Below, piece by piece: positions 52,375-61,476 of a stretch of 64,000 bases of DNA (its first letter is position 1; the number at the start of each line of letters is the position of its first letter). A program made the position numbers and the translations under genes. The DNA is taken from NCBI RefSeq assembly GCF_028747785.1, contig NZ_CP118158.1, forward strand, positions 4,588,001 to 4,652,000, written 5' to 3'. The DNA is from Halosimplex aquaticum (GTDB lineage Archaea > Halobacteriota > Halobacteria > Halobacteriales > Haloarculaceae). Below the pieces are notes generated by a model. That model did not search any database and had not been told where the DNA came from. It worked only from the letters and a program-made list of their open reading frames with translations.

Positions 52375-53856
52375 ATGCCAGTGGATACCGTTCACATCAG
52401 CCGCCACGACACGATCGGTCGCGTCGAACCAGAAGTCCACGGCCACTTCGCCGAACACCTCGGCCGCTGTATCTACGGGGGAATCTGGGTCGGCGAGGAC
52501 GACCGGGTGCCCACCGACGACGGGTTCCGGACAGACACGGTCGAACTGCTCACCGACCTCGACCTCCGACTGCTCCGGTGGCCCGGCGGCTGTTTCGCCG
52601 ACGACTACCACTGGCGCGACGGGGTCGGTCCCCGCGAGGAGCGCTCGCCCCAGCCCAACCACTTCTGGGCGCAGGGACGCGAGAAGTCCAACGTCGAGTC
52701 TAACGAGTTCGGCACGGAGGAGTTCATGCGGCTCTGCGAACGCGTCGACGCCGAACCGATGCTGGCCGCCAACGTCGGCTCCGGGACGCCCGCCGAAGCC
52801 CAGAACTGGGTCGAGTACTGCAACAGCGACACGGACGTCGCACTCGGCCAGGAGCGGGCCGAGAACGGCCACTCCGAACCGCACGACGTGACCTACTGGG
52901 GCGTCGGCAACGAGAACTGGGGCTGCGGCGGCAACTTCGACCCGGAGACCTATGCACGGGAGTTCAGGCGGTTCGCCCACTTCATGCGGCTGGCCGGCGC
53001 GGAGGAGACCATCGCCTGCGGTCACATCGAGGACGACTGGAACCGGCGGTTCCTCGCGGAACTCACCGAACCGGACATGCTGGACCACCTCTCGATCCAC
53101 CGCTACTTCGGCCGCTTCGGCCGGGACTGCGGCAGCGCCACCGAGTTCGACGAGGAGCAGTACTACCTGCTCCTGGCCGAGTCGCTGAAGGTCGGCCGCG
53201 ACGTCGACCGCGCGGCCGCGGCCATCGAGACCTACGCGTCGACCGACGACGTGGGCATCGCCGTCGACGAGTGGGGCGCGTGGCACCCGGAGGCGACCAG
53301 CGACAACGGCCTCGAACAGGAGAACAGCGTCCGCGACGCCGTCGCAGCGGCAGGCGTCCTCGACGACTTCAACCACCGGGCGGACCTGGTGTCGATGGCG
53401 AACATCGCCCAGACGGTCAACGTCCTCCAGTGCGTCGTCCAGACCGACGAGGAGGCCGCGTGGCCGACTCCGACCTACCGGCTGTTCGACCTGTATCGGC
53501 CGCATGCGGGCGCGACAGCGCTCCGCACCACTGTCGACACGGACGCGGTCGAGACGGACCTGTGGGAGGTTCCGCTCGTCAGCGCGTCGGCTACCACCGA
53601 CGACGACGGCACGTACGTGACCCTCAGCAACCGCGCGCTCGACGAGGAGCGGGCGGTCCGAGTCGCCCTCGACCGCGAAGTCAGCGACGCGACGGGGGAA
53701 GTCCTGTTCGCCGACCACGACCCGGCCGACTACTCCACCCGCGAGAACGCCGAGGAGTTCGAAGCGACCGACCTCGACGTGTCGATCGAAGACGGAGCCC
53801 CGGTCGTCGAACTCCCGCCGAACAGCGTCGCAGGCCTGTCGGTCGAGTCGGCGTGA
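52375..53856 (+). CDS. Alpha-L-arabinofuranosidase, GH51
   Basis: This 493-residue GH51 enzyme starts with the family block EVHGHFAEHLGRCIYGGIWVG, has acid/base Glu180 (GVGNENWGCGG), HRYFG, and nucleophile Glu299 (IAVDEWGAWHP), and ends with the C-terminal beta domain. It removes arabinofuranosyl side chains from arabinoxylan or arabino-oligosaccharides. No signal peptide, so it acts in the cytoplasm. It is divergent from uxaC (183 bp) and followed by a separately promoted LLM oxidoreductase gene. Confidence 0.93.
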   Translation: MPVDTVHISRHDTIGRVEPEVHGHFAEHLGRCIYGGIWVGEDDRVPTDDGFRTDTVELLTDLDLRLLRWPGGCFADDYHWRDGVGPREERSPQPNHFWAQGREKSNVESNEFGTEEFMRLCERVDAEPMLAANVGSGTPAEAQNWVEYCNSDTDVALGQERAENGHSEPHDVTYWGVGNENWGCGGNFDPETYAREFRRFAHFMRLAGAEETIACGHIEDDWNRRFLAELTEPDMLDHLSIHRYFGRFGRDCGSATEFDEEQYYLLLAESLKVGRDVDRAAAAIETYASTDDVGIAVDEWGAWHPEATSDNGLEQENSVRDAVAAAGVLDDFNHRADLVSMANIAQTVNVLQCVVQTDEEAAWPTPTYRLFDLYRPHAGATALRTTVDTDAVETDLWEVPLVSASATTDDDGTYVTLSNRALDEERAVRVALDREVSDATGEVLFADHDPADYSTRENAEEFEATDLDVSIEDGAPVVELPPNSVAGLSVESA

Positions 53857-53922
53857 GCGGGCGGACAGCGCACGACTTTCGAGCGATGGCGGTGGTCCCG
53901 GCCACGGCCCTGGAGGGATCAG

Positions 53923-53944
53923 TTATTTAATCCGATCGGCCGAT
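53923..53944 (+). promoter_or_regulatory. TATA box and 10-bp palindrome before the LLM oxidoreductase
   Basis: TTATTTAAT (53923-53931) is 23-31 nt upstream of the ATG at 53954. ATCGGCCGAT (53935-53944), a perfect palindrome, follows directly. Its CGGCCG centre is shared with the palindrome upstream of the first IclR gene (33546-33555). Confidence 0.45.
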
Positions 53945-53953
53945 GCTCGGAGT

Positions 53954-55036
53954 ATGAGTCAGCGAGACCCGCAGGACCTTCGTTTCGGTTGCCAAGTCGT
54001 GACGTACGGAGACGTACAGGGGACTGTCGAGGACGCCGTCAGGGCCGAAGAAGCGGGCTTCGAGGTGATCACCGTCCCGGACCACCTGTTCCACCCGACC
54101 GGCTCGGAGGAGTTCCTGGTCGACCCGCCGTGGGAGGCGTTCACCGTCCTCGCCGCGATCGCCCAGCACACCGACGAGGCGATGCTGATGCCCGGCGTCA
54201 CCGACTCGGTGCGCCGGCATCCGACCGAACTCGCGCACGTCGGCGCGACGCTGGACCGGATGACCGACGGCCGGTTCGGTCTCGGCATCGGCGCCGGCGA
54301 GGCGTTCAACTTCACGCCGATCGAGGACATCGACTGGTCTGACCCGTTCGGCCGGTTCAGCGAGGCGTTCGAGGTGATCGACGAACTCTGGGACTCGACC
54401 GCCGACGATCCGGTGGACTTCCACGGCGATTTCTACGAGCTGAACCGGGCGCACATGGGGCTGAAACCCGTGCAGGATCCCCGGCCGCCGATGTGGGTCG
54501 GCGGGTACGGTCCGAGCATGCGCGGGTTCACCGGCGCGCACGCCGACGGCTGGTTCCCGTGGATCCACGCGCCCGACCAGTACGAACAGGACCTCCAGCG
54601 GGTCCTCGACGTGGCCGACGACCGCGGGCGCGACCCCGAGGACATCGACCGCGCGGTGATGATCCCGACCACGGTCTCGGAGGACGGCGACGAGGCCCGG
54701 GAGGCCGCGATCGAGCGCAACCGGACGAGCCTCGCCCTGCGTCCGCCGCTGCTGGACAAGATGGGCTACGAGGACATCGCAGCGGACACGCCGATCATGT
54801 TCGAGATGGCCTTCGACGAGGAGCAAGAGGAGCGGCTGCTCGCCGCCGCCGAGCGGATCCCCGACGAGGCGGTCGAGGAGGTGACTGTCTCCGGGACGCC
54901 CGAGGACGCCATCGACGACCTCGAACGCTGGGTCGACGCGGGGCTTGACAACGCCGTCCTCATCCCCGTCGGCGACTTCGAGGAGACGATGCGCCACTAC
55001 GAGGAGACGATCATCCCGCACTTCCGCGGGGAGTGA
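53954..55036 (+). CDS. LLM-class (F420-type) oxidoreductase
   Basis: This 360-residue luciferase-like monooxygenase-fold protein has DLRFGCQVVTYGD at the N-terminus, EAGFEVITVPDHLF, the ATLDRMTDGRFGLGIGAG phosphate-binding region and PPMWVGGYGPSMRG. In haloarchaea this family usually uses coenzyme F420 as hydride carrier, and some members oxidise sugar phosphates or alcohols (for example F420-dependent glucose-6-phosphate dehydrogenase). Its place between GH51 and an IclR gene with its own promoter suggests a sugar redox step. Substrate unknown. Confidence 0.85.
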   Translation: MSQRDPQDLRFGCQVVTYGDVQGTVEDAVRAEEAGFEVITVPDHLFHPTGSEEFLVDPPWEAFTVLAAIAQHTDEAMLMPGVTDSVRRHPTELAHVGATLDRMTDGRFGLGIGAGEAFNFTPIEDIDWSDPFGRFSEAFEVIDELWDSTADDPVDFHGDFYELNRAHMGLKPVQDPRPPMWVGGYGPSMRGFTGAHADGWFPWIHAPDQYEQDLQRVLDVADDRGRDPEDIDRAVMIPTTVSEDGDEAREAAIERNRTSLALRPPLLDKMGYEDIAADTPIMFEMAFDEEQEERLLAAAERIPDEAVEEVTVSGTPEDAIDDLERWVDAGLDNAVLIPVGDFEETMRHYEETIIPHFRGE

Positions 55037-55067
55037 ACAGCACGGAGCCCGGCGAGGATTTTCGGGC

Positions 55068-55841
55068 TCAGTCGTAGGCGTACTTCACCTCGACGACGTT
55101 GACGGTGTTCCGCAGTTCCGGGAGGAGTTCGTTCGCGATCCGGTCGTCGTCCAGGCGTTCCTTCGGGCCGGAGACGGAGATAGCGCCGACGACGGTGTCC
55201 TCGACGACGATGGGGCTCGCGAGCGAGCGGATACCCTCGCGTCGCTCCTCGTCTTCGAGGGCGTAGTTCCGGTCGAGGATACGCGCCAGTTCCTCGTCCA
55301 GGTGGTCGCGGTCCGTGATGGTCGCCTCGCGAGCGCCGGGCAGCCCGTAGGTCTCGACGATCTGGTCGACGTACGACTCGGGGAGGTGGGCGAGTATCGC
55401 CTTGCCGAGAGCGGTCCAGTGCATGTTGGTGTACTCGCCGATCGGGGCGTTGTCGTAGACGGCCTCGGTGCCCTCGGCCTGGTAGAGGATGACCCGCTGA
55501 CCGTTCTCCTCGATCCCGAGGTTGGCGACCTCGCCGGTCTTCTCCGCGAGCGCGTCTATCTCGGACCTTGTCGCCCGGTAGACGTTCTTGCGACTCCGGA
55601 CGGTCACGCCGTCGCGGAGGAACCGACAGCTCAGCCGGTAGCCGTCGGCGTCCCTGACGACGTATCCCACCGATTCGAGCGTCTTGAGGTGGACGTGCGC
55701 GGTGCTCGTGGGGATATCGAGCGCCGCCGACACGTCGTCGATCCTGACGGTTCCCTCCGCCCGCAACACGTCGACGACCTCGAAGGCTCGCTCTACCGAC
55801 TGCACCAGTTTGTCGCTGTCGCCCGGCCGCGTGATCTCCAT
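55068..55841 (-). CDS. IclR family transcriptional regulator (second copy)
   Basis: This 257-residue IclR protein has a winged HTH at about 12-75 (RIDDVSAALDIPTSTAHVHLKTL) and a ligand domain (MHWTALGKAILAHLPESYVDQIV, SLASPIVVEDTVVGAISVSGPKERL). It is a paralogue of the regulator at 32736, sharing LGKAILAHL and GAISVSGP segments. It probably responds to a sugar acid or pentose metabolite and controls nearby hemicellulase or uronate genes. A TATA (TTTTATTA, minus strand, 55864-55871) precedes the start at 55841 by 23-30 nt, with a TACT-N8-AGTA dyad between them. Confidence 0.88.
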   Translation of the reverse strand: MEITRPGDSDKLVQSVERAFEVVDVLRAEGTVRIDDVSAALDIPTSTAHVHLKTLESVGYVVRDADGYRLSCRFLRDGVTVRSRKNVYRATRSEIDALAEKTGEVANLGIEENGQRVILYQAEGTEAVYDNAPIGEYTNMHWTALGKAILAHLPESYVDQIVETYGLPGAREATITDRDHLDEELARILDRNYALEDEERREGIRSLASPIVVEDTVVGAISVSGPKERLDDDRIANELLPELRNTVNVVEVKYAYD

Positions 55842-55849
55842 ACCGGTTC

Positions 55850-55872
55850 TACTGATTCGTGAGTAATAAAAT
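55850..55872 (-). promoter_or_regulatory. Promoter and dyad upstream of the second IclR gene
   Basis: TACTGATTCGTGAGTA (55850-55865) contains TACT/AGTA arms with 8 nt between. The TATA, TAATAAAAT on the plus strand (55864-55872), lies next to it. This is a typical repressor position and may be an autoregulatory site. Confidence 0.4.
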
Positions 55873-56216
55873 CCACTGATGTTGGAAACACCGCTCCAGA
55901 TTACAGTACTATGTATGTTTTCCATCAACCCGCTCACGTGACCAGTTAGCTCGGGGAGACGAAGAGCGCCTCGGCGTGACTCGGGGCTGTGACGGCGTTA
56001 TTTATAATGGTCTATCGTGACTGGCGAGATCCACTATCGTTGGATACGATTGTGCGGATAGATACCACGCCGAACGGTGGCTACTCGTCCCAGGCGGACC
56101 GGAGAACAGTTCGGTCGGAGTCACTCACCGGGGATCGCTTCGCAGAGAACGAGGGGTGCCAGGCGTCGGATCGCGACGGGCGGCCGGACCGAGGACGTGT
56201 CGAGTGCGGTCCCGTA
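55873..56216. other. Gene-free stretch between the second IclR gene and uxuA
   Basis: About 340 bp. It contains a strong TATA-like TTATTTATAAT at about 55999-56009 on the plus strand but no downstream frame with haloarchaeal composition; a small RNA promoter is possible. Otherwise nothing was recognised. Confidence 0.4.
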
Positions 56217-57272
56217 TCACCGGGACTGATCTGACCGCATCGCCCGGAGCATACCGCGGATGTAACCGACGGTGAACGCGCGGCCGCGGTGTTCCCAGTC
56301 GGTGTCGTCTTCCAGATGCGGGGTGTGGTCGGGGATCATCAGCCCGGAAAAGTCCACTTCGTCGAGGAGTTGCAACAGCGCGTACTCGTCGTAGTTGCCC
56401 TCGTCGAGGAAGTCTTCGGAAAAGCGCGGGACCGTCCCGGAGACGTCGCGGAAGTGGACGTAGACGATCTCGTCGCGCTCGCCGAAGTAGCGGACGACCT
56501 CGTCGAGCGGTTCGCCCATCTCCGACCAACAGCCCAGACAGAGGTCGAGCCCGTGATAGTCGCTCTCGCGGTAGGTCATCGCTCGCTTGAAGTTCTCGAA
56601 GTTGCGGAACAGCTGCGGGACCCCGCCGAGTCGCTCCATCGGCGGGTCGCTCGGGTGCAGCGCCAGCGTGACGCCCGCCTGTTCGGCGACGGGGAGTATC
56701 TCGTCGAGAAAGTACTCGTAGTTCTCCCAGAGTTCTGCCTCGGAGTACTCCCGGCCGTGAGTCAGTTCGTCGGCGTCGGCAGCGTCCGCGTCGAACACGG
56801 ACACCTCCGCGCCGCCGCGAGCCGTTTCCCACCCCGTCCGCCAGACGCCCGCGGGCGCCCAGTGATACCCGAAAATCGGGATCCCCGCCTCGCCCATGTT
56901 CCGGATCGTCTCCTTGAGTCGGCCCAGCTGTCCGTCGCGCTCGGGCCCGCCGAGCATCACGTCCTCGTAGTAGGAGACCGGGACGTTCTCGATGGCGTTG
57001 AGGCGCAGGCCCTCGGCCTCGACGCGCTCGCGGAGGTCACGCAGCGCGTCGACCGACCACGCATCCTCGCCCGACAGCGGTACCCGCTCGTCGTCGGGCA
57101 TGTGCTCGTAGTCCGGGTCGTCTACCTGGTACATGTTCAACAGCACGTCGGACCCGCCCAGTTGCTTGACGTATCGCAGGCGCTCGGAGGTCGGGTCCAT
57201 GAACTGCCCCGCTCCCACCCGCATCGGTAGCTCCGCTCGGGAGGGGAGCGGCTCACTGCCTTCAGTAGCCAT
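56217..57272 (-). CDS. uxuA: Mannonate dehydratase
   Basis: This 351-residue TIM-barrel enzyme dehydrates D-mannonate to 2-keto-3-deoxygluconate. Recognised segments are NAIENVPVSYYEDVMLGGPERD, IPIFGYHWAPAGVWRT, LALHPSDPPMERLGG, CLGCWSEMG and YVHFRDVSGTVPRFSEDFLDEGNYD, with the metal-binding His, Cys, His and Asp of UxuA. With glucuronate isomerase it completes two of the three steps from glucuronate to KDG; fructuronate reductase (UxuB) is not visible. A TATA-like GTTTTATG (minus strand) at 57296-57303 is at -24 to -31. Confidence 0.93.
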   Translation of the reverse strand: MATEGSEPLPSRAELPMRVGAGQFMDPTSERLRYVKQLGGSDVLLNMYQVDDPDYEHMPDDERVPLSGEDAWSVDALRDLRERVEAEGLRLNAIENVPVSYYEDVMLGGPERDGQLGRLKETIRNMGEAGIPIFGYHWAPAGVWRTGWETARGGAEVSVFDADAADADELTHGREYSEAELWENYEYFLDEILPVAEQAGVTLALHPSDPPMERLGGVPQLFRNFENFKRAMTYRESDYHGLDLCLGCWSEMGEPLDEVVRYFGERDEIVYVHFRDVSGTVPRFSEDFLDEGNYDEYALLQLLDEVDFSGLMIPDHTPHLEDDTDWEHRGRAFTVGYIRGMLRAMRSDQSR

Positions 57273-57280
57273 ACGCCTCG

Positions 57281-57303
57281 TACTGCGTTCACCGACATAA
57301 AAC
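57281..57303 (-). promoter_or_regulatory. Promoter region of uxuA with GCAGTA half-site
   Basis: The TATA-like GTTTTATG (minus strand, 57296-57303) and the hexamer GCAGTA (minus strand, 57286-57281) lie upstream of the start. The same hexamer sits at the same distance (about 8-14 nt) from the start of the FAH-fold gene at 34457, where it is one arm of a perfect inverted repeat. Confidence 0.4.
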
Positions 57304-57471
57304 TCGGTCCCGGCGGGAGCCCCGACCGGGCGCGGTCTGGTCCCCTATGAGTGGATTCAATACGGCGCCGGCGGATGCTCGGTCCATGCCACGAACCGCG
57401 ACGCCCCCGCTGGGACGCTGGCCGACCGACGCGATACCTACTCACGTGCGGTCCTCACTCTCCGTGTATCG

Positions 57472-59871
57472 ATGACGGACGGCTCTCACACCGACCGCCT
57501 GTGGTACGACGGACCCGCGAGCGAGTGGGTCGAGGCGCTGCCGATCGGAAACGGCCGCCTCGGCGGGATGGTCCACGGGCGACCCGGCGCCGAGCGGGTC
57601 GCGCTCAACGAGGAGCGACTGTGGGCCGGAGACCACGCCGACCGCACGGCCGAGGGCGGGCCCGCGGACCTCCGGGCGGTCCGCGACCGGCTCTGGGCCG
57701 GCGAGTTCGAGCAGGCGCAGCGCCTCTGCAACGAGTTCTTCGTCACCGAAGCGCAGGGCGTCCCGCCGTACCAGCCCTTCGGCGACCTCCTGATCGACCT
57801 CCCGGGGCACGACGACCCCGCGACGTACCGCCGCTCGCTCGACCTCCGCGACGGGATCGCCCGGGCCGAGTACACCGTCGACGGGGCCCGATTCGAGCGC
57901 GAGTACCTCGCGAGCGCGCCGGACGACGCGCTCGCCGTCCGACTGGAGAGCGACGAACCGGGCGCGCTCGACGCCCGGATCCGGCTCGACCGCGACCGCT
58001 GCGCCCGGACCGCGGTCGTGGACGACACGGTCGTCCTCCGCGGACAGGTCGTCGGCGTCCCCGGCGACGACGAGGACGTCGAACCCGGCGGCTGGGGACC
58101 GCGCTTCGAAGGCCGCGCGCGGGTCCGCGCCGAGGGCGGCAGCGTCGTCGCCGCCTCCGAAATCGAGGCCGAAGCCGAGCGTGACGACGAGGGAACCGCT
58201 GGGTTCCTCGCGGGCGACGAGGGCATCGTCGTCCGCGACGCCGACGCGGTGACCGTGCTGTTCACCGCCGAGACCGTCCCTTCGGACGGCGACCCGACGA
58301 CGGACTGCCGGGAGACGCTCGCCGCGCTCGCGGGCGAGGACTACGCGAGCATCCGCGAGCGCCACGTCGGTGACCACCGCGAGTACATGGAGCGCGTGAC
58401 GCTGGACGTCGGCGAGCCGATCGATCTGCCGACCGACGAGCGGCTCGACCGGGTCCGCGGCGGCGCCCGCGACCCGCACCTCGAACGGCTGTACTTCCAG
58501 TACGGTCGGTACCTCCTGCTGGGCTCCTCGCGACCGGGGACGCTCCCGGCGAACCTCCAGGGGATCTGGAACGAGGAGTACCACCCGCCGTGGGACTGCA
58601 ACTACACGCTCGACGTCAACCTGGAGATGAACTACTGGCACGCGGAGGCGACGAACCTCGCCGAGTGCGCCGAGCCGCTGGTCTCGTTCGTCGATGACCT
58701 CCGCGAGCCGGGCCGCCGGACCGCTCGCGACCGCTACGGCTGTGGGGGCTTCTGCGTGCACCTCCAGAGCGACCGCTGGCACACGACGAGCCAGACGGTA
58801 GACGCCCACTGGGGCCACTGGCCGACGGGCGCCGCGTGGCTCTGCCAGAACCTCTGGGAGCGCTACGCCTTCTCCGGGGACGAAGCGGACCTCGAACGGG
58901 TCTACCCGACGCTCAGGGAAGCGGCCGAGTTCCTGCTCAACTACCTCGTCGAGCACCCGGAGAGGGACTGGCTGGTGACCGCGCCGTCGGCGTCGCCGGA
59001 GAACCAGTTCCGGACGGCCGACGGTCAGGAGGCGACGACCTGCGTCATGCCGACGATGGACGTCCAGTTGACGCGCGACCTGTTCGGCCACTGTATCGAG
59101 GCGGCCGAACGGCTCGACCGCGACGCCGGCTTCGCCGCCGACCTCCGCGACGCGCTCGATCGACTCCCGCCGATGCAGGTCGGCGACGACGGTGCCCTGC
59201 AGGAGTGGCTTGAAGACTACGCGGAGGTGAACCCGGGCCACCGACACGTCTCCCACCTCGTGGGGTTCTATCCGGCCGACGTGCTCTTCGGGGACGACCT
59301 GGCGCTGGACCGTTCGGAACTCCGCGACGCCGTCCGCGCGTCGCTGGAGCGGCGTCTCGACAACGGAGGCGGACACACCGGGTGGTCCTGCGCGTGGACT
59401 ATCGCTCTGTTCGCTCGCCTGGGCGACGGCGAGGGCGTCGCCGACCACGTGCACAAACTCCTGGCCGACTCGACGTACGACTCGCTGCTCGACTCGCACC
59501 CGCCCTACCAGATCGACGGTAACTTCGGCGGGGCGGCGGGCATCGCCGAGGCGCTCGTCGGGAGCCACGGCAGCGAACTGCGACTCCTCCCGGCGCTCCC
59601 CGAGGGGTGGGAGGACGGAGCAGTCAGCGGACTGCGCGCCCGCGGCGGGTTCGAGGTGGACCTCGCCTGGAGCGACGGCCGACTCGACGAGGCCACCGTT
59701 CGCGCCGAGCGCGACGGGCCCTGTCGGGTCCGCGTCCCGGAGGCGGGAATCGATCGGGTCGAGACGGCCGACGGAACGCCCGTCGAGATCGAACGCGAGA
59801 ACGGCGTGCTCGCCTTCGAGGCGTCGGCGGGCGAGACCTACGCGCTCGCGGTCGACCGGGCGGACCCGTGA
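57472..59871 (+). CDS. Glycoside hydrolase family 95 (alpha-L-fucosidase/galactosidase-like)
   Basis: This 799-residue protein shows the GH95 order: N-terminal beta domain starting RLWYDGPASEWVEALPIGNGRLGGM, linker, and the (alpha/alpha)6 barrel with NYTLDVNLEMNYWHAEATNLAE (about 376-397), EWLEDYAEVNPGHRHVSHL and SHPPYQIDGNFGG, which supply the family's catalytic Asn/Glu/Asp residues. GH95 members remove alpha-1,2-fucose or alpha-L-galactose, for example from xyloglucan side chains. No signal peptide is present, so it is predicted to be cytoplasmic. It is divergent from uxuA. Confidence 0.9.
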   Translation: MTDGSHTDRLWYDGPASEWVEALPIGNGRLGGMVHGRPGAERVALNEERLWAGDHADRTAEGGPADLRAVRDRLWAGEFEQAQRLCNEFFVTEAQGVPPYQPFGDLLIDLPGHDDPATYRRSLDLRDGIARAEYTVDGARFEREYLASAPDDALAVRLESDEPGALDARIRLDRDRCARTAVVDDTVVLRGQVVGVPGDDEDVEPGGWGPRFEGRARVRAEGGSVVAASEIEAEAERDDEGTAGFLAGDEGIVVRDADAVTVLFTAETVPSDGDPTTDCRETLAALAGEDYASIRERHVGDHREYMERVTLDVGEPIDLPTDERLDRVRGGARDPHLERLYFQYGRYLLLGSSRPGTLPANLQGIWNEEYHPPWDCNYTLDVNLEMNYWHAEATNLAECAEPLVSFVDDLREPGRRTARDRYGCGGFCVHLQSDRWHTTSQTVDAHWGHWPTGAAWLCQNLWERYAFSGDEADLERVYPTLREAAEFLLNYLVEHPERDWLVTAPSASPENQFRTADGQEATTCVMPTMDVQLTRDLFGHCIEAAERLDRDAGFAADLRDALDRLPPMQVGDDGALQEWLEDYAEVNPGHRHVSHLVGFYPADVLFGDDLALDRSELRDAVRASLERRLDNGGGHTGWSCAWTIALFARLGDGEGVADHVHKLLADSTYDSLLDSHPPYQIDGNFGGAAGIAEALVGSHGSELRLLPALPEGWEDGAVSGLRARGGFEVDLAWSDGRLDEATVRAERDGPCRVRVPEAGIDRVETADGTPVEIERENGVLAFEASAGETYALAVDRADP

Positions 59872-60062
59872 GGCCGCCGAGATTCGTCGCCTGAGGCGGC
59901 TTGTCGACGCCCCCATCGACGCACGAGCCGATCCACCGTGTTCTTGGCAGGCGCATTTCGTCGAGCGACCAGCGGCGACATCACTTCGTTCCGAACCCGC
60001 ATTCGACCTCGGTAGTCTCCCGATGCGTAGTGACAGCTAATAATTAATTCGTAAAATAATAT

Positions 60063-60081
60063 CTTATAGTGCAAAATTTTA
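60063..60081 (+). promoter_or_regulatory. AT-rich promoter of the GH11 xylanase gene
   Basis: Within an AT-rich block (about 60038-60090), CTTATA (60063-60068) and AAAATTTTA (60073-60081) are TATA candidates 41-59 nt before the GTG, giving a leader of roughly 20-30 nt that includes the Shine-Dalgarno. Confidence 0.4.
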
Positions 60082-60107
60082 TGTGCATTACTTGCGACGT
60101 ACGTACT

Positions 60108-60114
60108 GGAGGTG
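60108..60114 (+). promoter_or_regulatory. Strong Shine-Dalgarno GGAGGTG deciding the GH11 start
   Basis: GGAGGTG is 7 nt before the GTG at 60122. Few genes in this window have so complete an anti-16S match; it points to a leadered, strongly translated mRNA. A GTG 13 codons upstream lacks such a site and was rejected. Confidence 0.7.
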
Positions 60115-60121
60115 CGACACT

Positions 60122-61330
60122 GTGACAGAAGAGAGCGAACACCACGGAGCAGAGGCATCAGCGGACGACCACGCGGGCGGACTCGACCGCCGGGACTACA
60201 TGCGAGCGATGGCGGCCGCCGCGGCAACCGGCGTCGGCGCCGGCGTCACGGCGACCACGGCCACCGCCGCCATCACCTCGAACCAGACCGGAACCGACGA
60301 CGGCTACTACTACTCGTTCTGGACCAACGACGAGGGTACCGTCTCGATGACGCTGGGAGACGGCGGCAACTACAGCGTCGACTGGAACAACACGGGCAAC
60401 TTCGTCTGTGGCAAAGGCTGGGAGACCGGCGCTCGCCGAAACGTCGACTACAACGCGTCGACGTTCAATCCGGGGAGTAACGGGTACCTGTGTCTCTACG
60501 GCTGGACCACGGACCCGCTGGTCGAGTACTACATCGTCGAGGATCACGGTAGCTACCGGCCCGAACACGACTACAAAGGGACGGTCGACACCGACGGGGG
60601 GACCTACGACATCTACGAGTCGCTACGGGAGAACGCCCCCTCGATCGAGGGGACCGCCACCTTCCCACAGTACTGGAGCGTCCGACAGAACACGCGGACG
60701 AGCGGCACGATCACCACCGGCAACCACTTCGACGCGTGGGCCAGCAACGGCATGGACATGGGCAGCCACGACTACCAGATCCTGGCCACAGAGGGCTACC
60801 AGAGCAGCGGGAGCTCCGACGTCACGGTGGGTGACGCCGGCGGCGGTGACGGCGGTGATGGCGGTTCGGGCGGCGACGACGGCAGCGGTTCGTCCGGGTC
60901 CGTCGCGAACGGCACCTACAGCATCCGGAACGTCAACAGCGGCAAGGCGCTGGACGTCGCCGGCGAGTCGACCGAAGACGGTGCCAACGTCCAGCAGTAC
61001 AGCTACTGGGGCGGATCGAACCAGCAGTGGAACGTCGAGGACACCGGCAACGGCGAGTACCGCATCGAGAACGTCAACAGCGGGAAGGTGCTCGACGTCT
61101 CCGGCTCCTCGACCTCCGACGGGGCGAACGTCCAGCAGTACGCCGACGGCGGCGGCGACAACCAGCGGTTCCACCTGCACGACCAGGGCGGCGGCGAGTA
61201 CCACGTCCAGCCCGTCCACAGCGACAAGGCCGTCGAGGTCGAGGGGTCCTCGACCGACGATGGCGCCAACGTCCAGCAGTACAGCTGGTCCGGCAACGGC
61301 AACCAGCTGTGGACCTTCGAATCCGTCTGA
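60122..61330 (+). CDS. Secreted endo-1,4-beta-xylanase GH11 with CBM13 ricin-type lectin domain
   Basis: The 402-residue protein has a Tat signal ([17 protein letters not shown], cleaved near TATAA at about residue 50). A GH11 jelly roll (about 52-236) follows, with nucleophile Glu135 ([10 protein letters not shown]) and acid/base Glu224 ([14 protein letters not shown]). A Gly/Asp/Ser linker (about 237-260) leads to a beta-trefoil CBM13 (261-402) with three repeats containing [24 protein letters not shown] and the QxW positions (NQQWNV, NQRFHL, NQLWTF). It would cleave polymeric xylan outside the cell and bind it through the lectin. GH11 is otherwise mostly bacterial and fungal, so acquisition by transfer is plausible. 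Confidence 0.94.
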   Translation: MTEESEHHGAEASADDHAGGLDRRDYMRAMAAAAATGVGAGVTATTATAAITSNQTGTDDGYYYSFWTNDEGTVSMTLGDGGNYSVDWNNTGNFVCGKGWETGARRNVDYNASTFNPGSNGYLCLYGWTTDPLVEYYIVEDHGSYRPEHDYKGTVDTDGGTYDIYESLRENAPSIEGTATFPQYWSVRQNTRTSGTITTGNHFDAWASNGMDMGSHDYQILATEGYQSSGSSDVTVGDAGGGDGGDGGSGGDDGSGSSGSVANGTYSIRNVNSGKALDVAGESTEDGANVQQYSYWGGSNQQWNVEDTGNGEYRIENVNSGKVLDVSGSSTSDGANVQQYADGGGDNQRFHLHDQGGGEYHVQPVHSDKAVEVEGSSTDDGANVQQYSWSGNGNQLWTFESV

Positions 61331-61476
61331 TCCCCGGAGAACGACCCGAGCCCCGAGACGAACGCGGTCGCGACGAACTCCCACGACGAGCGCAGGATCT
61401 CGGGACGTGAACTGACCCCTCAGGGCCGGTCACCACGACCGGCCCGGCGAGCGCGAGGGCCGCGGACGTCGCTCGC

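Noticed and set aside
55989-56234. 81-residue plus-strand frame near a strong TATA
   Set aside because: The GTG start overlaps the TATA itself, and the composition (many Arg, Ser, Gly) is not haloarchaeal-protein-like.
57442-59916. 824-residue minus-strand open frame
   Set aside because: Shadow of the GH95 gene, which has clear family motifs on the plus strand.
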